Part shown: positions 37,774-46,721 of the stretch, piece by piece
How positions within the stretch are numbered: position 1 is the stretch's first letter
How the letters are laid out: every line of letters starts with the position of its first letter
Origin: Alphaproteobacteria bacterium
GTDB taxonomy: Bacteria > Pseudomonadota > Alphaproteobacteria > Rhodobacterales > Rhodobacteraceae
Assembly (NCBI GenBank): GCA_030425395.1
Contig: JAUIAS010000015.1
Coordinates: 1-64,000, forward strand
Reading direction: 5' to 3'
Length of the DNA: 64,000 nt
Position numbers and translations under genes: made by a program
Notes under the pieces: model-generated
Database searches by the model: none
Told to the model about the DNA's origin: nothing
Seen by the model: the letters and a program-made list of their open reading frames with translations, nothing else

Positions 37774-40694
37774 GTCAGATCCTCTGGCACGGGATCATCG
37801 GATGGGTCCCATTCTCCGAAGCGGGCAAGTTGGTCATAATCGCCGACCTGCGCGTCCCGTTCCATACGCGCGCGGGCGGTAAACCCGTGTCCCGGCGACA
37901 GATAGGCCGTCAGCAATTCACCCAGTTGTTGCCAGACCTCGTCCAGCGCGTCGATTGGAGCGGGGACAACCGCCGCCCGGCTGCCCACGCCGATGTAAGA
38001 GGCCTCGATCACCGGGGAAGGCGGCAGGTTCTCAGTGCCAAAACGTTCGGCCATGGCCGCCTCGACCATCAACTGAATTTCAAAGGCACGCATCTGGTTT
38101 GCACTGGGTGGATTGCCAGTCTTGTAATCATAGATGCGCAACCTGCCCTGAGCGTCGCGATCCAGACGGTCGGCCTTGGCGATGATGGTAAAAGGTGGAT
38201 CGGTCAGCGTGGCGCGCATCTTTTCTTCGAATGCGGTGGGGGTGGCGTTGGCCTGACGCGTGACTTCGTCGGCGACAAAGCTCTGGCCAAGATTTTGCAT
38301 GCGCGCTTCCCACAAAAGGCGGGTCGTCGGCCATGGAACAGTATTGCCAAGAGTTTCACGAGCGACGCGCATCAGCCCATCAACCGTCAGCAATTCGGGG
38401 TCCTGCAGGGTTTGTTTGATATACTCCTCAAACACTGCATGAAACAATGTGCCGCGCTCCTTGTAATCGGGCGCTTGCACCAGCGGGTTGAGAGGATAAA
38501 GCCGAAGCACGGACCGCGCATATACCGCGTAGGGATCGCGGATCAGATTGCGCAGCCCGCTGATCGATAGCTGTCTCGGCCGCGCCGCCAATGGCGGGCG
38601 GGGCGAAGGACGCGGCGCGGGGTCTGCCCGTTTGACGCTTTCCAGCGCCCCGGCCCAGCGCAGCCAAGTGTTGCCCTTGGCGCGCATATTGGCCAGCGCC
38701 GCCTTGCCGCCTGTATCGGCCAACCCGTCAAGGAGATTGGTCATACGGTTCAGCCATCGCGACGGCACGGTTTGTGCGTCGTCGGATCGTTTTGCACGGG
38801 TAAGCCAGACCTCGGGCGCGCCGATGGCCTGTTGGAAGTCATGCGCGGACAACCCGATACGCCGTTCCGGTAGCAACAGCCCAGCCGCCTTGCGCATCGA
38901 CCTGTTCAGCCAGGGGTCGGGTTTGGCCGCCTCGGGCCAACTGCCTTCGTTCAGGCCGCCAAGGATCAACAGATCGGCCCCCTGAACGCGGGCTTCAAGC
39001 GTGCCCCAGATCATGATGTTGCGATCCGGGGCGTCGCGGTCGCGGACTTCCTCGCGGGACAGCAAGGCACCGATCAGGTTGACGAAATCATGCGCTGGCA
39101 TGTCGCCCCCTGCCGGGGCATCCTCGGCCAGCGCGTCGAGAACCTTGCGCGCTTTTTCACCGGCGTTGCGATCCCAGATGCCGCCTGTTTGGGCCACGCT
39201 TCCGGCTGATATGGCCTCGACCATTCTGCGCAGCCGGTCAGTCCATTCTTCAAGCGGGCGTTCGTCACGCGTGTTCTGCCCGCAAAACTGCGTGACAAGC
39301 CACGTGCCCCAGTCGGTCAATGCGCTGTTGCGCGCAGACGCCCAAGCCAACAGTTTTTCGGGCGTCGGGGTGCCGACCTTTCCGGCCCGGAGGTCAAGCT
39401 CAAGATCGCGGGTCAAAAGCATATGCGCCCCGCGCCCGTCGCCATCATGGCACAAGGGATGCTTGAGGATCTCGATCAACGCCTCGGCTGACAGTGGGCG
39501 CAACAAAAGCTGCGCTGCATGGCGGATCAGGCGCCCTGGCGCAGAAAGCTGAAGCGGTAACCCGGCGCTGTCATCGGGAAGGATCTGCCAACGGTCAAGC
39601 GCTGCGGAAACCTGACGGGTCAGCATTCTGTCCGGGGTGATCAGCGCCGCCTTTATCCCGTCCTGCGCGGCCTGCCTGAGCCGCAGGGCGATGGCCAATG
39701 CTTCGTCCCGGGGGCTTTCGGCTTCGACCAGAGTCACATTGTCAAAAGCCGGTTCCAGCGGCCCAAGCTGTGGTCCTTCATCCAGCCATGCATGAGTGAC
39801 AGGCGCGGGCCGAAGGGCAAGCGATACAGCCCGGTTTCGCGCGGGCGATGGCGCGGCGGCCGTTGTCCATTGGAGAACATCAGCCGGTGCCATATCCAGA
39901 GCTTGCAGAAAACTGGCAAACCGAAATTGCGGGTGATCTTCAGCGGTCAAGGCATCCGATAGCGCATCCCATGTTTCCGCTGGCATGTCGAAGTCGAATC
40001 CGGGCAGGACAACTGCCCCCTGAGGCAGTCGGGCTACGGCCTGCATCAACATCTGGGCGGTACCGCGTGATCCGGTCGATCCGGCAAGGATGACGGGATG
40101 GGCGGGCGGATGGGCCTGCCAATGGGCAATGCGTGCCTGTACCATCCGCCGCAGCCGTGTTTGAGCATCCTGAAAGGCCGCTTCGGAACCAAAGAACTGT
40201 TGCGTGATCCCGATGAATGTCTGAGTGCGCGTCCAATGCTCGGATACGGTGTCCAGATCAAGGCCAGTGATCGCGTCGGGTTCAACGCCTTCACCGTGCA
40301 TTTCATCCATCAGTTCGGCAAGGCTGTCAGCCAGGTCAAAAAGGCTGACCCGTGGTGCAAAATCCGGCTGTTCCTCAACCAGTTTTCGCACCAGTTGAAC
40401 CAGTTCTAGCCGTCGGCGCAGCGGGCTGACCGGGCTTCCTGGGATGTGGGCACCGGGCATAAAGCCTGCATCTGTCAAAAGCGTGATGCGGGGCATCAAT
40501 CCGGCAGGCCCTGCGTCGAAAATATCGCGGATTCGCCGGGCCATGCGTCGGGTGTTCACGATGATCTGGATGCGGGCAATCTGATCCGGCGGCCAGCCTT
40601 TGGTGCGGTCTCGAACTCCGCTCAGCAACGCGGCAGGGAAATCCACGCCGGGGGCAAGGGCGAAGACGCGCGGATCGTCTGATGGGTCAAACAT
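37770..40694 (-). CDS. addB: Double-strand break repair protein AddB
   Basis: 974 residues, second subunit of the AddAB helicase-nuclease. It lacks an intact Walker A at the N-terminus, as in alphaproteobacterial members, and ends with a RecB-type nuclease domain (RDPYAVYARSVLRL, RLRIYDYKTGNPP, FEIQLMVEAAM). Start 40694 overlaps the murU stop by 8 nt; an in-frame start 54 nt upstream lies inside murU. Confidence 0.94.
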   Translation of the reverse strand: MFDPSDDPRVFALAPGVDFPAALLSGVRDRTKGWPPDQIARIQIIVNTRRMARRIRDIFDAGPAGLMPRITLLTDAGFMPGAHIPGSPVSPLRRRLELVQLVRKLVEEQPDFAPRVSLFDLADSLAELMDEMHGEGVEPDAITGLDLDTVSEHWTRTQTFIGITQQFFGSEAAFQDAQTRLRRMVQARIAHWQAHPPAHPVILAGSTGSRGTAQMLMQAVARLPQGAVVLPGFDFDMPAETWDALSDALTAEDHPQFRFASFLQALDMAPADVLQWTTAAAPSPARNRAVSLALRPAPVTHAWLDEGPQLGPLEPAFDNVTLVEAESPRDEALAIALRLRQAAQDGIKAALITPDRMLTRQVSAALDRWQILPDDSAGLPLQLSAPGRLIRHAAQLLLRPLSAEALIEILKHPLCHDGDGRGAHMLLTRDLELDLRAGKVGTPTPEKLLAWASARNSALTDWGTWLVTQFCGQNTRDERPLEEWTDRLRRMVEAISAGSVAQTGGIWDRNAGEKARKVLDALAEDAPAGGDMPAHDFVNLIGALLSREEVRDRDAPDRNIMIWGTLEARVQGADLLILGGLNEGSWPEAAKPDPWLNRSMRKAAGLLLPERRIGLSAHDFQQAIGAPEVWLTRAKRSDDAQTVPSRWLNRMTNLLDGLADTGGKAALANMRAKGNTWLRWAGALESVKRADPAPRPSPRPPLAARPRQLSISGLRNLIRDPYAVYARSVLRLYPLNPLVQAPDYKERGTLFHAVFEEYIKQTLQDPELLTVDGLMRVARETLGNTVPWPTTRLLWEARMQNLGQSFVADEVTRQANATPTAFEEKMRATLTDPPFTIIAKADRLDRDAQGRLRIYDYKTGNPPSANQMRAFEIQLMVEAAMAERFGTENLPPSPVIEASYIGVGSRAAVVPAPIDALDEVWQQLGELLTAYLSPGHGFTARARMERDAQVGDYDQLARFGEWDPSDDPVPEDLT

Positions 40695-41370
40695 CGTCGT
40701 TCTCCAGCATCTCTTCGGCGATTTGGATGCCTGCCGGATGTCCGACATCGCACCACAGACCAGGATATGGGATCATCATGATCCGGTCAGAGCCGATCAG
40801 CCGATCCCATACCCGGTTGAGCGAAAACGCAGGATCGGCAATATCGTCGAGCAGATCAAGCTTTAGGATTTGCGCACCGGTATAGACCAATCCGGGGCCG
40901 CGTTCGATGTCGCCCCGCGCTGAAACTGTGAAATCGCCTTTGCCGGAATGGCCGCGCGTGTTCTCTGGCGCAACGCCCAAAAGCAGGCAGTCCATTCGCG
41001 AAGGCTCCCAGGCATCGCGCAGAATGGTCAGCGGGTTGGGGCCAAGCCAGACCGCATCGGTGTTCATTGTAAAAGCTGTTTGTGCATTCAGAAGCCCGCG
41101 AGCGGCCTTTAACCCGCCGCCGGTATCCAGAATTTCGGGGTGTTCATGGGATACCGCGATTTCCGTTCCCGCCAGATGGTCTGCGATCTGATCTGCCAGG
41201 TAATGCGCGTTGGCGACGATTGTTGTGATATCGGCTCTGCGGGCGAGTGTTATGGCGTGGTCGATCAACGGTCGTCCCGCCACCTTGATCAGGGGTTTCG
41301 GGCAGTTTGCGGTCAGCGCGCCCATCCGCGTGCCGAACCCCGCGGCAAACAGCATTAGCGCGTCGGGCAT
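40687..41370 (-). CDS. murU: Nucleotidyltransferase, probable N-acetylmuramate-1-phosphate uridylyltransferase MurU
   Basis: 227 residues of the sugar-phosphate nucleotidyltransferase fold. LMLFAAGFGTRMGALTANCPKPL is the NTP-binding signature (residues 4-26). Together with the adjacent AmgK-like kinase it matches the amgK-murU peptidoglycan recycling route, in which MurNAc-1-phosphate becomes UDP-MurNAc without the standard pathway. A GlcNAc-1-phosphate or mannose-1-phosphate enzyme is possible on motif alone. Overlaps both neighbours. Confidence 0.85.
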   Translation of the reverse strand: MPDALMLFAAGFGTRMGALTANCPKPLIKVAGRPLIDHAITLARRADITTIVANAHYLADQIADHLAGTEIAVSHEHPEILDTGGGLKAARGLLNAQTAFTMNTDAVWLGPNPLTILRDAWEPSRMDCLLLGVAPENTRGHSGKGDFTVSARGDIERGPGLVYTGAQILKLDLLDDIADPAFSLNRVWDRLIGSDRIMMIPYPGLWCDVGHPAGIQIAEEMLENDDV

Positions 41371-42365
41371 GTCGCGCGGATCACGTTCAGGGTTTCGGAG
41401 GTTGGTTCCGGTAGCGCGTCGATGATGATCCCGGCAACAGGTGCCAGTGCGGGATGCGCCAGATCCTGCATCAGGTAAGCCCATACGCGTGGGATCAGAT
41501 CGACATAGGACGGTTTCCCATATTGGCGGCACAACCGGGCGAAAACCCCAAGAATTCGCAGGTTCCGCTGAACCCCCAGAACAGCATAGGCCGCGCCAAA
41601 GGTGGTTGGATTGTCGCCCGATTGGCGCACATAAAGATCAAACATCGCCGTTTGAGTATCTGCGGGCACGTCGCGCCGCGCGTCTTGCAGAAGCGAGACA
41701 AGATCATATGCGGGATGGCCTAGCATCGCGTCCTGAAAATCCAGAAGGCCGACGCGGGCCGCGCCAGTTCGCTCGGGCAGCCAGATCAGATTTTCAGCGT
41801 GAAAGTCCCGGTGCACAAAAATGCCTGGTGCCGTTGCGTGGTCTGAAAGAACGGCGGGGAAAGCTATGCGAAATGCCTCATCTGCAGCGCTTGCGTCGTG
41901 CCCTGCCGCAGAGGCGTATTCGCCGAAAGCCAGCGCGGCAAGATCGGTCATGCGCTGATTGTCATAGGCTGGCAGCGTTGGTGACGGTGCCGCGCGAAGT
42001 GTCAACAGGACATCAATCGCTGCGGAGTAAAGCGGGGATTGTGTGTCAGGATCATCGGCCATCAGGCGGGCGAACAGCGCGTCGCCCAGATCTTCGAGCA
42101 GGAGAAACCCGCGTGCGGTATCCTGCGCGATGATTTCGGGTGCCGAAAGGCCCAGACCGCTGAGATGCGTGGCCAGAGCCACAAATGGGCGCACATCCTC
42201 GCCCTTGTCCGGTGGGGCGTCCATCAGGACCGCATCTTTTTCGTCAGGTCCGCGCAATCGCTCATATCGACGGTTGGATGCATCCCCGGCAAGGTGTGTC
42301 CGGACGGCCTCGCCCCATCCGATCGCGGACAGGAAGGCGGCGGAATCCGCGCTTCGATCAGTCAT
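41355..42365 (-). CDS. amgK: Phosphotransferase, probable N-acetylmuramate/N-acetylglucosamine kinase AmgK
   Basis: 336 residues of the aminoglycoside phosphotransferase-like (APH) family. IFVHRDFHAENLIW carries the catalytic HxDxxxxN and GLLDFQDAMLGHPAYDLVSLL the metal-binding DFxD. Fused neighbours murU (next gene) and tsaE (overlapping by 8 nt) fit the AmgK context: anomeric phosphorylation of MurNAc and GlcNAc for cell wall recycling. Drug resistance is unlikely given this operon. Confidence 0.85.
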   Translation of the reverse strand: MTDRSADSAAFLSAIGWGEAVRTHLAGDASNRRYERLRGPDEKDAVLMDAPPDKGEDVRPFVALATHLSGLGLSAPEIIAQDTARGFLLLEDLGDALFARLMADDPDTQSPLYSAAIDVLLTLRAAPSPTLPAYDNQRMTDLAALAFGEYASAAGHDASAADEAFRIAFPAVLSDHATAPGIFVHRDFHAENLIWLPERTGAARVGLLDFQDAMLGHPAYDLVSLLQDARRDVPADTQTAMFDLYVRQSGDNPTTFGAAYAVLGVQRNLRILGVFARLCRQYGKPSYVDLIPRVWAYLMQDLAHPALAPVAGIIIDALPEPTSETLNVIRATCPTR

Positions 42366-42834
42366 TCAAGAAGCCTTTCAATCGGGATGTCCAGCGCGGG
42401 TCGGACCATGTTGCCGTGCATAATCTGGCCTGATCGTCAGGACCATCGGAAAACGAAAGCCAAAGCGCGGTGTCTGGCGCGTCCTCGCCCAATCTGTCCG
42501 GCCATTCGATCAGGCATATGGCATCGCAGAACGCCTGGGACAAACCCAGTTCCTCAAGCTCGAACGTGGACGAAAGGCGATAAAGATCAGCGTGCCAGAG
42601 CTCGCCGCGGGTGGTGTCATATACCTGAACCAACGTAAATGTCGGGGAAGGGACGTCTTCTGGAAAGGTGAGAATTCCCTGTATAAGCGCGCGTGCGAAA
42701 TGCGTCTTGCCCGCACCGATAGCGCCTTCCAGCAGGATAACATCACCGGCTTCCAGTGTGGCTCCGATACGGTGGGCGAGATCGGCTGTGGCGTCGGGTG
42801 ACGCAAGGGGGATGGTCTGGCGCGTGGGTTGCAT
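42358..42834 (-). CDS. tsaE: tRNA threonylcarbamoyladenosine (t6A) synthesis ATPase TsaE
   Basis: 158-residue ATPase that works with TsaB and TsaD (tsaD is at 52818) in t6A modification. P-loop LEGAIGAGKTHFAR, PSPTFTLVQVYD and HADLYRL are family hallmarks. ATG 42834 starts MQPTRQTIPL; the frame is open upstream. Second gene of the divL unit. Confidence 0.93.
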   Translation of the reverse strand: MQPTRQTIPLASPDATADLAHRIGATLEAGDVILLEGAIGAGKTHFARALIQGILTFPEDVPSPTFTLVQVYDTTRGELWHADLYRLSSTFELEELGLSQAFCDAICLIEWPDRLGEDAPDTALWLSFSDGPDDQARLCTATWSDPRWTSRLKGFLND

Positions 42835-42875
42835 GGCCGCAGAATGCCGCCCTCGTCCATCGGCTGCAAGCGGTC

Positions 42876-44423
42876 TCAGGCCGTGACGCGCTGATCGGTC
42901 GGGACAAAGCGGGCGCTGTCGGATGACGATGCGCGGAACCGCACCATTGTTGCACCGTCGGGCAACGGGTCGACCCGGCAGGTCAGCAGTTCCTTTGAAG
43001 GTCGCCCGGAGATGTGAATGACCCATTCGCCGCGCCCTTCGATGGCTTCTATCTGGGTGCGTAATGCGTCAAAGGCAGGGCTGGGATCGCAGGCATCGCG
43101 CCAGAACCGAATGGCGTCAGTAAGAGTGAAATCCGCAAAGGCGGCTTCTGGATCGGATTTCCACATCGCCCGATAGGCGCGGTTGCAAATCGTGACGACA
43201 CCGGTGGTATCAAACACAACAAGCCCGTCTTCGATTTCGTCAATGACACTGCTTCCGATCCGCACATCGGATCGGAATTGACGGGTCAGTGACACCTCGG
43301 ACGAGACATCCTCGATCAGAAAGGCTACTGCGCCGTCGGGGTGGGGGCGCCCGGTGACGCGATAGGTGGACCCGGAGGGAAGCATCCAGGTTTCGGCATA
43401 TCCCGTCTGGGCCGCTTCGCGTGCCAACGCTTCCATTTGATCGCGCCACGACGCGTAATTCTTTGGCTCCGGCATGATACGCAAATCACGCAGGCGATCA
43501 AAAACGGTAAGCATTTGGGGACGTGCCGACAGGAAATCGACGGGAAGGCCGGTGAGGTCAAGCAGAGCAGGATTGAAAAGGATAAGCTGTCGGTTGCGAT
43601 CAAAGATGGCCAACCCGATGGACAATTGAGCAAATGTCTTGGCCAGGGTCTGCACGAAATTGCGCTGGGCCATTTCAGCCTTGACCACGGCGGTCACATC
43701 CGAGGCGTAAAAGATGAAAAGATCTTCAAGCCGGGTGCGTGTGACGTCGAACCAACGGCGTTCGTCTTCTGATCCAACTCCCATAGACACGCGGATGGGC
43801 GTGCCGTCTGCTTTGCCGTCAAGCATCCCTGCAAACAAGGTCGTGGCGCGCCGCGTGGCCCCTTCGGATTTGGACGTGCTGTCCAGCAGGGTATCATGGG
43901 CGATGTTGGTCCAGAATGGAGCGCCGCTGACATCGGTAATCCATATGGGATCCGGCGTATTGGCCAAACCCTCGCGCAACACAGCCGCCTCATCGGATGA
44001 TGGCGCGATTTCCTCTGGGGTGGTTGCCTTGCGGATGCGGACCCGGATCAATCCGTCCATATGTTCGCAATCAAGGCACAATCCTTCACGCCCGCGCGCA
44101 GCGAGACTGATCTTTTTCTCACTTGCCATGCCGTCAGGCGAGCTTGGAAATCCTGGAAAACGATAGCCAAATCGGCGGGCAATTTCAGGCCAGCGCGGTT
44201 CCTTGCCCAGACCCACCAAAAGGGGCTGGGCGGCTGCGCTGCAATCGACGAGGGTTTCGCCCTCGAATAACAAGACGGGATCATCTTCAAATCCATAGGC
44301 CGACGGCGTGATCACATCTGGTGACGCGGTCAACCGGAGGCATAATGCGGCGGTCAACATAGCCGCAAAGAATATCGCGGCCCAATGGAGAGGCGTCAGT
44401 TCGGCTAAGGCGAAATCTGGCAT
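42876..44423 (-). CDS. divL: DivL-like PAS protein lacking a kinase domain
   Basis: 515 residues: an N-terminal membrane helix (about 12-30), then at least three PAS-like domains (VLREGLANTPDPIWITD, FAQLSIGLAIFDRNRQLILFN, DEIEDGLVVFDTTGVVTICN). The chain ends soon after the last PAS domain; no H- or Y-box and no HATPase domain follow, unlike Caulobacter DivL of about 770 residues. Rhodobacter capsulatus has a similar PAS-only DivL that influences the CckA-ChpT-CtrA relay, and here too it heads tsaE-amgK-murU-addB-addA-trxA. A perfect CtrA-type box lies 43 bp upstream. Confidence 0.75.
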   Translation of the reverse strand: MPDFALAELTPLHWAAIFFAAMLTAALCLRLTASPDVITPSAYGFEDDPVLLFEGETLVDCSAAAQPLLVGLGKEPRWPEIARRFGYRFPGFPSSPDGMASEKKISLAARGREGLCLDCEHMDGLIRVRIRKATTPEEIAPSSDEAAVLREGLANTPDPIWITDVSGAPFWTNIAHDTLLDSTSKSEGATRRATTLFAGMLDGKADGTPIRVSMGVGSEDERRWFDVTRTRLEDLFIFYASDVTAVVKAEMAQRNFVQTLAKTFAQLSIGLAIFDRNRQLILFNPALLDLTGLPVDFLSARPQMLTVFDRLRDLRIMPEPKNYASWRDQMEALAREAAQTGYAETWMLPSGSTYRVTGRPHPDGAVAFLIEDVSSEVSLTRQFRSDVRIGSSVIDEIEDGLVVFDTTGVVTICNRAYRAMWKSDPEAAFADFTLTDAIRFWRDACDPSPAFDALRTQIEAIEGRGEWVIHISGRPSKELLTCRVDPLPDGATMVRFRASSSDSARFVPTDQRVTA

Positions 44424-44466
44424 GGTGCGTTCCCAACCCTTTTTTCAACAAAGTGTCGAGGATTGG

Positions 44467-44481
44467 TTAATGGCTGGTTAA
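44467..44481. promoter_or_regulatory. CtrA-type binding site upstream of divL
   Basis: TTAA-TGGCTGG-TTAA, a perfect TTAA-N7-TTAA match to the CtrA box, in the 85-bp gap between regB and divL. It is flanked by the direct repeat GGTTAAT. The nearest leftward start is divL at 44423. Confidence 0.6.
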
Positions 44482-44508
44482 TCCTTTCGGTTGGAACCCA
44501 CCATTGCG

Positions 44509-45906
44509 TTATATTTCAATGGGCTGATTCAGCCCGAGCGGGATATCGTTTTCCCCCATGTGGGCGTCGATACGGGATCTGGGCCAGACAACTTCGACAA
44601 TGGCGCCACAACGCTCACGTTGGCCCGAGATCTGGTGGTAGGGGTCTGAACCGTTTGCAAAGCTAAGCTCAGCGCCTGATCTCTCCAACAGGGTTTTGGC
44701 AATGAAAAGGCCAAGGCCCATGCCTTCGTATTCGGGGCGCTGCTTGCGGTCTGTTTCCGAGCGGCGCTTGCGGACAAACGGATCACCCAGACGCCCAATC
44801 ACATGGGCGGGATAGCCGCTACCGTCATCAAGGATGCGCACGGAAATGACATCTTCGGTCCAGATCGCCTCGACCCATACGTTGGCACTGGAGAAGTCTA
44901 CAGCGTTTTGGATCAGGTTGCGAAGCCCATGGATGACTTCGGGTTTGCGCATGATTGACGGTTGTTGATACCCGCCGCCGTCGCCGGGCCCTTCTTCGAA
45001 ATGGATAAACTTGCCTCGATGGGCATGTGGCTCTGCGGCTTCCTGTATGACAGCGGAAAGAGGGGCCTGTCGGAGGTGCAAATCGTTTTTGCCCGCGCGA
45101 CCCATGTCGCGCAGGATATCGCGGCATCTGTCCGCTTGCTCTCGGATCAGTTGCGCATCTTCGCGAAGTTCAGGGCGGTCTTCCAGCTCTTCCATCAGCT
45201 CGGCGCTGGTCAGTTTAATCGTGGCCAGCGGTGTGCCCATCTCATGAGCCGCAGCCGCGACAACGCCGCCAAGATCGGTCAGCTTCTGTTCACGGGCCAG
45301 CGCCATTTGGGTTGCGGCCAGTGCATTGGCCATTGAATGCATCTCGGAGCTGAGTCGCCGGGAATAGGCCCCCATAAAGATTGTGGCGATGATGATTGCG
45401 GCCCAGTTGCCAAAGACAAAGATGTCGGGAATGCGCAGGATGAACCCTTGTTCGGTGCGCAATGGCAGATGAAATTCCGCCAATAAGGTTACAAGAATTA
45501 TCGCGGTTCCGCCGATGATCGTGGTGGATTTCAGGTTCATCACGGTGGCCGAGATTGTAACCGGTCCCAGCAGCAGCAAGGCAAAGGGATTGTGAAGACC
45601 CCCTGTCAAATACAGCAGAAATGCCAACTGCAGCAGATCAAACATCACCATCAGGAAATTTTCGGTTTCGCTGAGCCGTTTGTTTTCGGGGAAAACAAAG
45701 ATCGCGATCAGGTTTCCGATAACCGACACGCCCACGGCCAGATAACAAAGCCCAAGTTCTAGCCTGAGATTATACAATTGTTGTGCGACGACGAGGGCGA
45801 TGATCTGACCGGCGATAGCAACCCAACGCAAAAGGATCAGGGTGCGTAGCCTGATCCAGGTGCTGCGTTCTTCGCCCGACAAGAGGCCGATATTGGATTC
45901 GTGCAT
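44509..45906 (-). CDS. regB: Redox-sensing histidine kinase RegB/PrrB
   Basis: 465-residue membrane kinase with six predicted helices (about 22-180). GGLHNPF at 102-108 is the quinone-binding heptapeptide, His221 is in the H-box AAAAHEMGTPLATIK, and Cys261 sits in RCRDILRDMGR. The 40-residue spacing equals that of His225 and Cys265 in Rhodobacter capsulatus RegB. C-terminal ATPase blocks NAVDFS and GMGLGLFI are intact. Start at 45906 gives MHESN with an AGGA site; ATG 45912 is the alternative. Divergent from senC. Confidence 0.94.
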   Translation of the reverse strand: MHESNIGLLSGEERSTWIRLRTLILLRWVAIAGQIIALVVAQQLYNLRLELGLCYLAVGVSVIGNLIAIFVFPENKRLSETENFLMVMFDLLQLAFLLYLTGGLHNPFALLLLGPVTISATVMNLKSTTIIGGTAIILVTLLAEFHLPLRTEQGFILRIPDIFVFGNWAAIIIATIFMGAYSRRLSSEMHSMANALAATQMALAREQKLTDLGGVVAAAAHEMGTPLATIKLTSAELMEELEDRPELREDAQLIREQADRCRDILRDMGRAGKNDLHLRQAPLSAVIQEAAEPHAHRGKFIHFEEGPGDGGGYQQPSIMRKPEVIHGLRNLIQNAVDFSSANVWVEAIWTEDVISVRILDDGSGYPAHVIGRLGDPFVRKRRSETDRKQRPEYEGMGLGLFIAKTLLERSGAELSFANGSDPYHQISGQRERCGAIVEVVWPRSRIDAHMGENDIPLGLNQPIEI

Positions 45907-45984
45907 GGGCATCCTAAATGAGTTGCAAACGCTCAGCATATTGATAGGTCCCGTGACCATCTCAATCAACAGAAAGACACTGTC

Positions 45985-46617
45985 ATGCCGTCTGTCCGTA
46001 CTTATGCCATCGTCGCCGCTGCCGTTGCCGTGACCGGGATTGCCGGAACATTCGCGGCTGTTCAACTGCGAGGTGGTGAAGAAGATATTTTTGCGCAGTG
46101 CCGTACCAGCCAGATCGCCGGTGGCAGTGCGCAGATCGGCGGACCGTTCGAATTGGTAAATGCGGCGGGTGAAACGGTGACGGACAAGGATGTGATCACC
46201 GAACCCACGCTGGTTTATTTTGGTTACACGTTCTGTCCAGATGTCTGCCCGTTCGACACGGTGCGAAATGCGGATGCCGTGGATATCCTGGCGGAACGCG
46301 GATATTCAGTGACGCCCCTGTTCATCACGATTGACCCAGAACGCGACACGCCCGAAGCGGTGGGCGATTTCGCCGCCAACATTCATGATCGCATGATAGG
46401 GCTGACCGGATCTCCCGAACAGATCAAAGCCGCCAGCCAAGCGTATCGCACGTATTACAATAAACAGGAATCCGACGACGAATATTATCTCGTGGATCAT
46501 ACGACACTGACGTATCTGGTTCTGCCGGATCATGGCTTTGTCGAGTTCTTCCGCCGCGATGCCACGCCCGAACAGATGGCCGACAAGACAAGTTGCTTTG
46601 TGGATGCTGCGAAATAG
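45985..46617 (+). CDS. senC: SenC/PrrC (SCO1-type) copper chaperone
   Basis: 210 residues: one N-terminal membrane anchor (7-27) and a periplasmic thioredoxin-fold domain with the copper site Cys84-x3-Cys88 (CPDVC) and His172 (VDHTTL). SCO proteins assist copper delivery to cytochrome oxidase; in Rhodobacter, SenC/PrrC sits in the reg/prr locus and links oxidase activity to RegB signalling. Transcribed away from regB and toward regA. Confidence 0.93.
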   Translation: MPSVRTYAIVAAAVAVTGIAGTFAAVQLRGGEEDIFAQCRTSQIAGGSAQIGGPFELVNAAGETVTDKDVITEPTLVYFGYTFCPDVCPFDTVRNADAVDILAERGYSVTPLFITIDPERDTPEAVGDFAANIHDRMIGLTGSPEQIKAASQAYRTYYNKQESDDEYYLVDHTTLTYLVLPDHGFVEFFRRDATPEQMADKTSCFVDAAK

Positions 46618-46655
46618 CTTTCCCGCAGTAAATGCCCGAAAGAAGAAGGTAGCAT

Positions 46656-46684
46656 TTGACCTTCTTGCGTTGGTGGGTATTAGT
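46656..46684 (+). promoter_or_regulatory. Possible regA promoter
   Basis: TTGACC (46656-46661), a 17-bp spacer and ATTAGT (46679-46684) in the 104-bp gap between senC and regA suggest that regA also has its own promoter. The -10 is weak. Confidence 0.4.
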
Positions 46685-46721
46685 TTTGTAACAAAATTAC
46701 CGGATGCGTGGAGGAGACCGC

